A stretch of DNA of 50,126 bases from Monoraphidium neglectum (taxonomy: Eukaryota > Chlorophyta > Chlorophyceae > Sphaeropleales > Selenastraceae), in assembly GCF_000611645.1 (NCBI RefSeq), contig NW_014013580.1, forward strand, positions 2,105 through 52,230, written 5' to 3'. The translations under genes were made by a program, and so were the position numbers. Shown here piece by piece: positions 12,444-21,546 of this stretch. The first letter of the stretch is position 1; every line of letters starts with the position of its first letter. The notes under the pieces are model-generated. The model did no database searches. It was not told the DNA's origin and was given only the letters and a program-made list of their open reading frames with translations.

Positions 12444-13589
12444 TGCCGTGCACAGACAGCCCAGGCAAGGCTGTGTCGCAGCAAAGGTATCTGACATTGT
12501 GCAGGAAGCCGTCGACAGGACGTCCCAAATCAGTGCAACAATGATACTGGGGTGCCCGGCTTCATTTGCTTTGCTGCGGTACCCAGTCATCAACACTTGC
12601 AAGGTGATGAGACGAGGTGCGTTGCAGTGACGTAAAGGCCAGGCGCTTGCGCGTGTGCACGAAGTCAAGATGCGATCGCGAGCACAGTGAGCACAGGTAC
12701 CAAGTTGAGTGCGGCAGGGTGTAGTGTCGCGCCTCTGCCAGGCGAACGTACTGTGTACATCACCAACAGACTGTCGCTGTGCTGCTGTGCAGTGTTGCTG
12801 CCTGCTGTCTGGCTGGCTGGGTCCTGAATGCTCTGTCTTAAGGTGCTGCCGCACTGCTGCATCGTCCTTCCCGCCACAACCGGTGCTGCTTGCAGTACAA
12901 AACACAGTTGCACACGCAGAGCAGGATGAGCTCTTTACTGAGTGCAAACAGCGTCCTGCAGAACGTGCAAAGCCTCCCATGCAAGGAAGCTACGAAGCTG
13001 CAAGCGCTTTTGTTGTGCCCGTTGTTGAGGGGACTAGCTTCACCCCAGCTTCGTTGCCGCAGGATCATGTCGCTAATGCCATGCGTGCATCGCTTCCCTG
13101 AGGGAGAGATTCAGCCGCAAGTACCAGGTAAATCTCTGCTGATATCTATAACCAAGCTCATCTGCCGTTGGAGATGGAATTCACCTTCATTCCTGCAACG
13201 GAGTAGCAGGCTGATAGGCGGCGGCGGTTTGACTGGCGGTGGGCTGGGAAACATGGTGATTGAGGCAATTTGTAAAATACTACTGCGGCCTCGAAACTAA
13301 GCACAACACCGCTTAGCAGCACACACCTCCGCTGCACTTTGAGTACTCAGCAACTCATCAGCAACAACATTTGCACCAGGGTGATGAGAAGTCACTACCG
13401 TATGTTCCTGCTGACAGCACACTGAAGTCCAGCAGCATACCACGAGCTGTATGCATCTATGCCCTTCGGCACACGTGTACTGTCCCAACAATTCTGTAGA
13501 GCAGGCACGTGGTGATCTAGACCTTGCTTCAATGATCACACCTGACGGTTGCTTTCGCGCATGTGCAGTGTTCGCATAAGGAAAATAAA

Positions 13590-16341
13590 ATGCGCGCCGA
13601 TTCATGCTATTGGGAACGCCGTGCGGTGGTGCGCCTTTGTCCACCGCTAGCGCAACTCATTCTGCTTGCCGCTTGCTGCGCTGCGGCAGTGGTTTCCCCG
13701 GACGTTGCGTCCCTGGCCAGCAAAGGGAATGTTGAAGCAAAATTCTTGGCAGAAGCCCACACACCCAAAGTGCAAGAATGGCTGGTGAAGCATTACAGGC
13801 GAGCGCACCCTATCGCCAGCGCGGCCCAGGGAAGGGCAGCGATGGCGAAGCTCACACATGTTCTGTGTAACTGCATGCCCCTACTGTCTCGCGCAAAGCT
13901 GCTTGCGACAGCCATTAACAGCTGAGCAGGTCATGCTCGCAGCGGTCCTGTAGTGGCGACTCTTTGAATCCCCTTGCAGGCGCCTCCATGCCATCCCCGA
14001 GCTATCCTTTGAGGAACACGAGACCGCGGCGTACCTGCGTTCCGCCCTGGATGACCTTGGCATTGAGTACGACCACCCCGTTGCACACACAGGTGCTATG
14101 CAACGGGCCGATGCTGTGATATGGCACGCCGGCGGATGGGGGCCACTGCAGGTTGATTGCAGAGCGCCTTATAACGCCAGACCCAAGCAATGCACATGGC
14201 CACATACAAACGGACACCACACCCCACCCCACCAGGAATCATTGCGCGCATTGGTCCTGCGCCCCACCGCGTGGCACTGCGCGCCGATATGGATGCGCTG
14301 CCCATCCAGGAGGCCACGGGCCTGCCGTTTGCCAGCACGCGTCCCGGCAGGATGCATGCCTGCGGGCATGACGCCCACATGGCGATGCTGCTGGGCGCCG
14401 CGCGACTGCTCAAGGAACGCGAGGGTGACCTGGTGGCTGCGGGCCGCGGGGGCGTGCGGCTGGTGCTGCAGCCTGCTGAGGAGGGGCGGGGCGGGGCTGC
14501 GGAGCTGGTCAGGTCCGGGGCCCTGGCCGGTGTCGATGCCATTTTTGGCCTACATGGTGAGCAGCCGAGAGGGTGGAGAGGGTGGAGGTGAGCAAGGTCA
14601 AGCAGATGTGGTTCTGAGCAAGCAGTGCAGGTTGCTTGGCACCTGCACAAGTTGCCCATATCCTGCCGGCTGGGTGCCCTGTCAGCAGCCAATGCCTCAT
14701 TGGCCCGCCGGTACACAGCTTAAAAAGCGTCTGCTCCACTGGTCCTGCGATTCCACCCACAGTGTGGCCAGATCCCGCCACTGTGCCGAGTGGTGTGCTG
14801 GCAACAAGGCCTGGCCCGATGATGGCGGCCAGCACACGCTTCGGCGTCACGATCCAGGGCCGCGGTGGGCACGCAGCCATCCCCCACTCCACGGTCGACC
14901 CCGTGGTGGCAGCTTCCCAGGTTGGCAGGCAGTGAGAGGATCTGTGTACAGATTGTATAATCACAATTTCACGAGTCAGATCACTTGTTTGCCACAAGCC
15001 CCACAGGGGTTTCAGGCCTGCTGCGTGCTATCCTTTTGTCGCACCCTCACAGGTGGTCTTGGCGCTGCAACCACTGGTGTCACGGGAGACATCACCAGTG
15101 GACGCCGCCGTCATCAGCGTCACGCGCTTCAATACAGGCAAGTGTGCACGTTTGAGTGTGATTTTGCTTGTGTGTACGTGCATGCGTGCGCGTGACCCAT
15201 GCGCCTGGTCACGTTGACCCCGTCAACTGCCTCCCAAGCGCCTCAGATGTCACTGGCGTGTACATGTTGGTGTGGGCATGCGTGCGTGTGCGCGTGTGCG
15301 TGTGTGTGTGCGTGTGTGCATGTGTGCATGTGCGTGCGTATGTGTGTGTGTGTGCGTGTGTGCGTGTGTATGTGTGTGCACGCGTGCATGCTCGCGTGCT
15401 GCCGTGCGCGCGCTTATGTGCATGTGTATCCTGCCTGTGCGGGCACGCACACTGGCTTGCATGTGTGCCAGCTCCCAAGTGCATGTATGAATGTGTGCCC
15501 TGAGCATTAATGCCCCCCCTATTGTGGGGGCCCATGGCAGAAGATCGTCCCTCACGACCAGGCAGCTGGCCCCTTCTGCTTTCATGACGTTGCACGTCGC
15601 TCGTGCGCCCCGCTGCGCCTACATTATCGCGCGTACAAACATGCGCATTCGCGGGGATGGAGTCTTGAGCATGTGTGTGGTAGGGCGCGTGTGCATGCAT
15701 GCACACATACACGCACAACCGCGTACATATCCTTCGTCACTGCTATCTGCAATCAATATTCAACAGGACCAGGTGCGTCCAATGTGCTCCCAGACTCGGT
15801 TGAGCTGCAGGGCAGCATACGCGCCCTCACCCCAACCACCTTTGCTCGCATCATGCGCCGTGTTGAGGAGGTCGTCAACGCCACAGCTGCCTCTGCGGGC
15901 TGCGCTGCTGTGAGCTGGTCATGGAGCCCCCTGCCCTACCCTCCCCTCATCAACGACGTGGCCCTGGCAGAGCTGGTCGCTGGCGTGGGGCAGCGCCTGC
16001 AGGCGGCTGCTGCGGCAGTTGCGGATGCAGCACTTGGAGGGGACTCCGACGTAACACGGGCCTCCGTGCGCTTTTCTCCACTTGCTGAACCGACCATGGC
16101 AGCTGAAGACTTTTCAATGTTCACCTCCATTGGGAGAATACCCTCCTGCTTTGTGTTCATGGGTATAAACAGTCACAGCGCAGATGGCCGTTTGGCGGGA
16201 CTGCACACGCCCAAATTCTCAATGGAGGAGGGCCGCCTCGCGCTGGGCGCTGCGCTGCACGCTTCGGTGGCATTCGAGGCGCTCACACGCCTGGAGGTTG
16301 CAAATGTCGCTGAAGCAGGGGCCGACCGCAGTGAGTTGTGA
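13590..16341 (+). CDS. ILR1-like M20D amidohydrolase (IAA-amino acid hydrolase family)
   Basis: Six exons: 13590-13798, 13980-14092, 14236-14556, 14763-14920, 15053-15137 and 15767-16341 (486 residues). Introns 1 and 5 are GC-AG, the others GT-AG, and all phases match. M20D enzymes hydrolyse amide bonds of amino-acid conjugates. Plant ILR1, IAR3 and ILL2 release auxin from conjugates, and relatives act on other N-acyl amino acids. The metal site is intact: Cys150 and His152 ([14 protein letters not shown]), Glu190 (LQPAEEG), His214 (FGLHVWP) and His442 (LAGLHTPKF), with [10 protein letters not shown] in the lid domain. The N-terminus has a hydrophobic stretch ([16 protein letters not shown]) preceded by a basic segment, so it probably enters the secretory pathway. 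The last residues are DRSEL, faintly like an ER-retention tail but not HDEL or KDEL. Whether auxin conjugates are its substrate in an alga is open. Confidence 0.88.
13799..13979 (+). other. GC-AG intron (intron 1 of the ILR1-like gene)
   Basis: The donor reads CAG|GCGAGC and the acceptor CTTGCAG. Only this join keeps phase 2 and yields [12 protein letters not shown], the family's usual RR-x-LH-x-x-PEL lead-in. Nearby GT sites are in the wrong phase. Confidence 0.7.
15138..15766 (+). other. GC-AG intron (intron 5 of the ILR1-like gene) with TG-rich tract
   Basis: The donor CAG|GCAAGT is the textbook GC-AG donor and the acceptor is CAACAG. Joining gives [13 protein letters not shown], in line with the family. 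The intron holds a long TG/TGCG-rich stretch at about 15270-15390. Confidence 0.75.
15276..15385 (+). repeat. TG/TGCG-rich microsatellite in intron 5
   Basis: About 110 bases on the sense strand are dominated by alternating TG with interspersed CG and CA. In the pre-mRNA this is a long UG-rich tract. ORFs across it (poly-Val/Cys) are artefacts. Confidence 0.85.
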
Positions 16342-16601
16342 TGGCGATGTAAGATTCATGGCCCTCGGAGTGACCTTACTGATTGCAACATGCAGTGAGT
16401 CAAGTATTGGGGTGGTCAATACCTGTCGCTAGAGGTGTCAAGCTGCAGCAACAATGCTTCGGTGCTTCATTGTTGCCAATGTCCTGCAGGCACTTCACTG
16501 ATCAGTGCTCCCTGGCATTGCCTGCTACTTCACAAATGCGTTACAGCAACGGTTGACTGCACAGCAGCCGAGTATCTACACACACACAATAAGGAGGGCA
16601 C

Positions 16602-18456
16602 TCAGGCAGCAACCGTCTTGATCATGCCTTGCCGCCTTGCAAACTCAAAAATGCCGCCAGCATCAATCACAGGGCCAGCCTGGGAGGGGAGCAGGACATG
16701 TTGGATGATGGGGTGGTGGGTGGTGGCAGGCAAGCGCTGTCATGGCAACGCAACGCAAGCATCGTCACCCACTTGCGGGAGTTGACCAAGCAACAGGGCA
16801 GCTGTACAGAATCTGCTAGACCGCAAATGCTATGCCGTCTCTGCGCGCCTGGGCCGCTGCAAGCGAAGATCCACCACCGCCTGTCAGCAACAACAACAAT
16901 GAGCAGAGCCAGGTGGCGGTCTCCAGCAGAATCCCTTCAAAAGCAGTAGACCACCGCAACACCCTGCCCACAATCCTGTGCACACCTCTCCAATGGGCTT
17001 GAGGCTGTACTCCTTGCCGGTTGCGTGGTTGACGAGTACGTCTTTCTCCATGTCCACAGTCACCTCCTGCCCGGTGGTGAGCTCGTCACAGAGCCGCACG
17101 TCCGTCTCAACAGGGTAAAGCTCGCCGGTGGAGATGCAGTTGCGGAAGAAGATACGAGCGTAGCTCTGCGACACGACCACCTGGGAACCTGTCATGAGGT
17201 GAACACGGTGGGTTGGACAAGCAGGCTGGCCTGAGCGAACCCTACATGCTTGGCAAATGCAATGTGCACAACCCAAGCAGCCATCAATCATGATATTGAC
17301 TGCCCTCGTATGACGTTTGACCACAGTTGAGCAACTGCTGTGGCCTGGCGCCTGGGTCCAAGCCCACCCATTGCAGCAGCCTCTGGCCTGGCCATCATTA
17401 ATCAAGGCGGCTGCTCCGCTCACGTGGCTGGACTTGCAGCTACACAATTCACCTGCAGCACCAAGCGCGACAGGGGCATGCTCGCGGGACGAGCCGCAGC
17501 CAAAGTTTTCGCCTCCGATGATGATGGGGTATTCCGTCTTCAACGCCCCCTCCTTCACAAACCTGGCGTGAGAATTGGAACAGCAACATGCGCAATGAAG
17601 TGCGATGCTGCCGACAGGTGAAAGCCAGTGGGGATGGCGCCAGGCAGCCCTGTGACCAAAGCTCACTTGGTGTGGTACTGGTCATCAGGGAGGCCGATGA
17701 GGGCGTACGAGCCCAGCTTCTCGTACTCATCGGGCTGCGTGTGTTTTTTCGTGTGTGTGTGTGTGTGTGGGGGGGGGGGCGGTGCTTGAGAGGCAGGCCA
17801 GTTGGCAGGTGGGCGACAGCAGGGCAAGCCATGCATCTGCGCAGCAGCACTTGAAGTACCTACTGGACCAGAAAACCTGTTCACAAACTGCTGCAGCTGT
17901 GCCGTTCGCCGGTACGCTTGCATGCTGGCTTCTCTATGTCCTGCTCCGATTTCGCACCTTGGAGGGCACCAGGGTCAGGTACTCAGCCGGGATGATCTGG
18001 TCAGTGTCAATGTTCTGCATGACAAAAGATGGAGCCGGAGCCATCATGAGCTTGCGTTGCATACATGCGCGCACATGGACGCCCTCGCAACTAGCAGGCA
18101 ATTGCATTTGCGCTGCGGGGCTCAAGAAAACAGCAGCAGCAGCGCCGGTGCATGTCGTTTCAACCATGCTGCCTGGGCCATCGCCAGCCAGCCATGTGAC
18201 ATACAACACATTTTCTAGTCCCGTTTGCATAGCAGTTATATTGCGGCAGCAACTGGATAACTGAGAAGGACACCGGGATAAGAGCGGCTCGCTGCCAACT
18301 CTCATCGACATCAGCAGTGGCACTCACATCCCTCGTCACGAAGACCTTGCCGCGAACAACTCGAGGCTCTCCCTCTTTGCGCACGACCTTGGCCTCACAG
18401 CGCACAGACCGCGTCCGCCTCCAGCAAGCCGCAACCGGGGTGTGCGAGAGCTGCAT
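16602..18456 (-). CDS. leuD: 3-isopropylmalate dehydratase small subunit, plastid precursor
   Basis: Six exons on the minus strand: 18456-18328, 18014-17958, 17734-17667, 17562-17453, 17188-16986 and 16679-16602 (214 residues, all GT-AG, phases continuous). With the large subunit it isomerises 2- to 3-isopropylmalate in leucine synthesis (EC 4.2.1.33). Family signatures run in order: NIDTDQIIPAEYLTL, PDEYEKLGSYALIGLP, GGENFGCGSSREHAPVAL, SYARIFFRN, and the C-terminal GPVIDAGGIFEFAR. The first exon (MQLSHTPVAACWRRTRSVRC) is a short basic transit peptide. The gene converges with the ILR1-like gene, the two stops being 260 bases apart. Intron 2 contains a TG tract followed by a G run at about 17750-17780. 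Bacterial LeuD is about 200 residues, so length is normal once the leader is removed. Confidence 0.92.
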
Positions 18457-19537
18457 CCTTGCTGTTCGATCGGCTGCGACTCAAAGCAAAGACCGTATGC
18501 GAGAATACCGGTGGCCCGAGCAGGGTGCGAAGAAAGGATGAGTGAGTGCACGGAAGCTCCGTCAAGCGCTTGGCAGGCGGCGGGGCACACACCTCATTTT
18601 TCTTTGCTGTTTGGAAACGTTCAGAACCATGGTACCTTGGCGTAAGCCAAAGACGTTGCAGCCGCCACGTACAGCTTTGCACACACCACACATCCAAAGC
18701 AACAAGTGATATTTGCACGCAGGCGCGATGAGCTTTATTGCATCCCTGGATGGGGCCAGGAAACAGGACCGATTGGTCACCTTAGACTTCAAGGCGTCCC
18801 ATGGGCAGCACTGGTGCAAAATCGTCCACATTGCAAGAACCTTCAATACATATATTCCGTGGATGCTCACAGATCCTGACTCAATACGCACAGAGGGCCC
18901 TCGCTCTTCTGTGAGGTGCGGCAGCGGATGCAGTGGGCACTCACCAGACCCTGGCACCCACACGCACAGGTTTTGACACTATGGAATGCGTGCTGCACAT
19001 GCAGCTGTTGGGTTTGAAGCTGGGTTCTGCTGCGCATGGTTTTGATTTTGCATCTGGTTTGTGACCCATTTCAAGCACAGGAGCTGCAGTACAGAACAAA
19101 CTCCGCCTGCCCTTGCTTAACAGGAGAGCCCTCGCGCTGCTACCTGATGTTGCAGCGCCCTTGTGGCGGGTGTGATGAGTGGTGTTGGAGACAAGCCAGA
19201 AAGCCGACCACAGGCATTGCGCACCGCAGCAAATGCGCGCAAGGGCTTCAGAACCAACAACGTCACAGGGTTATGAGGAAAAACAGCATTCGCTGCTTGA
19301 CTGTGCAGGGCACTCTGCACCTGCAAACTAGAGCGGCCGACAACCAAGGCCGCACCCCTGCGCCATCAAGAAAGCCAGCAGCGTATGTGAAGCAGCAGCT
19401 GCTGATGTGAACACGGCACAGCGCTTTCTTCAAGTAGCACATGTGGGAAAGCCGCGAAAACTCTGCACCTCACGACTGCTCTTGTGCTTCTCGTCCCTCT
19501 CACTGGCTATACCAGATCTCCGATGCATGGGACAAGC
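18457..19537. other. Intergenic region between leuD (5') and LIL3-like (3'), same strand
   Basis: About 1.1 kb hold no exon-like ORF. It should contain the leuD promoter (right of 18456) and the LIL3 3' UTR (left of 19538). No strong repeats or RNA genes were seen. Confidence 0.5.
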
Positions 19538-20763
19538 TCACTCAAAGTCCCAAAGCCCTGTGCGGAGATGCACGAATGCGGCAGAGGACATGGCTGAGGC
19601 AGCGAAGAGCATGATACAGGTGCGCAACATCGCACACGGATGCTTTGCCCGCAGCAACGCTTTATGATTCTGTGGCAAAGCAGCCGCATTGTGCGGCGTA
19701 CTGTGCCCACTGCCCAAATTTGCGCCTTCGCTTGATGCACCCCACCTGTGTAGCTGACGATCTGCTCCAGCTGGTGGATGAAGTCCACCCCAGTTGCGTA
19801 CTCTGTCATCATGCCCACAAAGAAGCCAAACATGACCCAGCGCCCGTTGCCAATCTCGTTGTCCGGCGTCCATCCAAACACCCTACGTAATTGGAAACCA
19901 ATGGCTACCGTGTAAGTTCCTTGCTAAATTTCTATTACCTGTGCGTAGAAAAGAGCCCTGACTCATAGTAAGACAGCTACAAACACTAGCGGTACGTGAC
20001 GCAAGTACCCTCGGAAAACAGGGCCCCCTTGAAAAAGCAGCCGTGCACGTGCCGAGCCAAGCCAAGAGCTACAACAGACCTGCGTCGCCATCCCCATCAC
20101 TCACTGCGCCTTGGTGGTGGCGACCTCCAGCTTGGCGTCCTCAAAGTATTTGCGCATCTCCTTGGCGCGCCGTCGCTGGTACTCGACAGTCACAGGGCTG
20201 GGGGGATGATGGTTCGAGAATGCTGGTTGTGAGCCGTGGAAGTAGCGTTGCTGACAGCAAGCAGGGGTCAGATTATTGTTTCAATCGTGTTTCTCTGGCA
20301 GACGATACGATGTGCACCATGCTGGCGGTGCGATTTTGCTGTGTGTGTGTTTTGCATGCCCCTTTGTTATCAAGTAAGCACCTGCCCTCAGCAGCCAAAG
20401 GGGGTCCAGAGTTGGGCTCTGTGACGGGCGCTGCTGCTTTGGAAGGCATCGGCGCCGCTGCTGTGGATGGCTGGTCTGGCCGTTTCAGCTCTGGCCGCTT
20501 GAGGGGCGGGCCGCCCGACAGCTGCGCATGTGCGGCAACACTCCTGATGCGGCTGTGCCTGGACCCTGCAAAGGCGCGCGTTCTCAAGGGCAGAGCGCGT
20601 ACATTGACAAACGCAGTACTCCGCTAATCGCACTTTCGCGACACGAGCAGAAAGCCAATCTCTCCGATGACGTGCCAGGGCTTGTCGACACCCCTGGTCC
20701 GCATGGCACTGCTGATCATATCGCACCAGATAGAATGTGGGCACCGCTCCTGAGGCTCTGCAT
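19538..20763 (-). CDS. LIL3: LIL3-like light-harvesting-like protein, plastid precursor
   Basis: Five exons on the minus strand: 20763-20727, 20565-20382, 20197-20105, 19882-19746 and a 20-nt last coding exon 19557-19538 (156 residues). The segment PVTVEYQRRRAKEMRKYFED, then VFGWTPDNEIGNGRWVMFGF and VGMMTEYATGVDFIHQ, is the LIL3 arrangement: a basic helix followed by an LHC-type chlorophyll-binding helix (Glu114, Asn117, Arg119). In plants LIL3 sits in thylakoids and anchors geranylgeranyl reductase and protochlorophyllide oxidoreductase. Only one membrane helix is obvious here. The first about 45 residues are transit-like. Exon 1 (MQSLRSGAHILSG) is the least certain part. It was chosen because it is the only nearby ATG exon joining in phase 1 to the CTTTGCAG acceptor. 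A high-light-inducible or one-helix protein is the alternative call. Confidence 0.78.
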
Positions 20764-21546
20764 CGCCGTGCGTGCTGTGATCGGCTTTTCAGCGAAAGCA
20801 AAGGCTGACAGCGAGTGGCTTTCAAGTCCACAGCACCAAATGATTGTGTCGAATCAACTACATGTCGGGGAGGTTCACATAGACAACAGCTCGCCTGCCG
20901 GCAAGTATGTGGCCGATGGTGTGGCGTCACTCAGTCACAGCTGGGTGGACTGGCGGTTCGGTGAGGCTGTACGCCCGGTCGGCGCTCCTGGATGTTGCGG
21001 TCCATGCCTGTGTATCGCATTAAACCTTTGCGCTTATCATACTTATGGCCAGAGTAATGAGCAGTGCACCAGGTGAAAGATGCAGTCAAATGGGCTTGTA
21101 TGTAGAGGGCAATCCCTTTGCACCAAGTCAAATGGGTATCATACGTGTGTGCTCACTTCCAATGTGTCGAATGCCCAAACAAGAGGCTCGCGTAGGAAGT
21201 CAAACCAGGGGATACTCGCTTTCATATACACTGTGTGTTTCTGAGTAGCACGTCGGGTGATCAACGTCACTCCGTCGGCACTGTGCAGCGCAGCCACTGC
21301 GCGGCGCATGCATTTATAGATATAACGTTACATTTACCTGAATACCTGCCACCGCACACTTTTTACCGAAGCACAGTGGACCCCGCCATTTGCGTTGATC
21401 TGGGGTTGGACGCGCAGAGGACGCTGATCGCAAAATAATAGAGGCAGAATAGTGCTCATTACATTATGAGTGGCTCCGCCTCTTGATCATCATCACATAC
21501 AGTACAGCCCCTAGCTAAACCGTGCCCGAAGGACGCAGCAAAACCA
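20764..21546. promoter_or_regulatory. Shared upstream region of divergent LIL3-like and MKK3-type genes
   Basis: The 783 bases separate two start codons facing away from each other, so both promoters must lie here. The part around 21050-21450 is noticeably more A+T-rich than the flanking exons. No individual element is identified. Confidence 0.4.

Larger units (their letters stand above)
10321..13589. other. Long gene-poor region between divergent ARG9 and ILR1-like genes
   Basis: About 3.3 kb hold no gene I can confirm. Two stretches are suggestive. At 10720-10938 (plus), an ATG-led ORF of 72 codons starts MRAVELTNVDQMSENNEAQL and looks protein-like at first. At about 11170-11770 (plus), the sequence is G+C-rich and open in more than one frame. 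No splice chain linking them could be built. Palindromic repeats sit at 12351-12443. The rest should include the promoters of both flanking genes. Confidence 0.4.

Noticed and set aside
15199..15510. Overlapping ORFs on both strands across the TG tract
   Set aside because: The poly-Val/Cys and poly-His/Thr translations are what any frame of a TG/CA microsatellite gives. The tract lies inside an intron.
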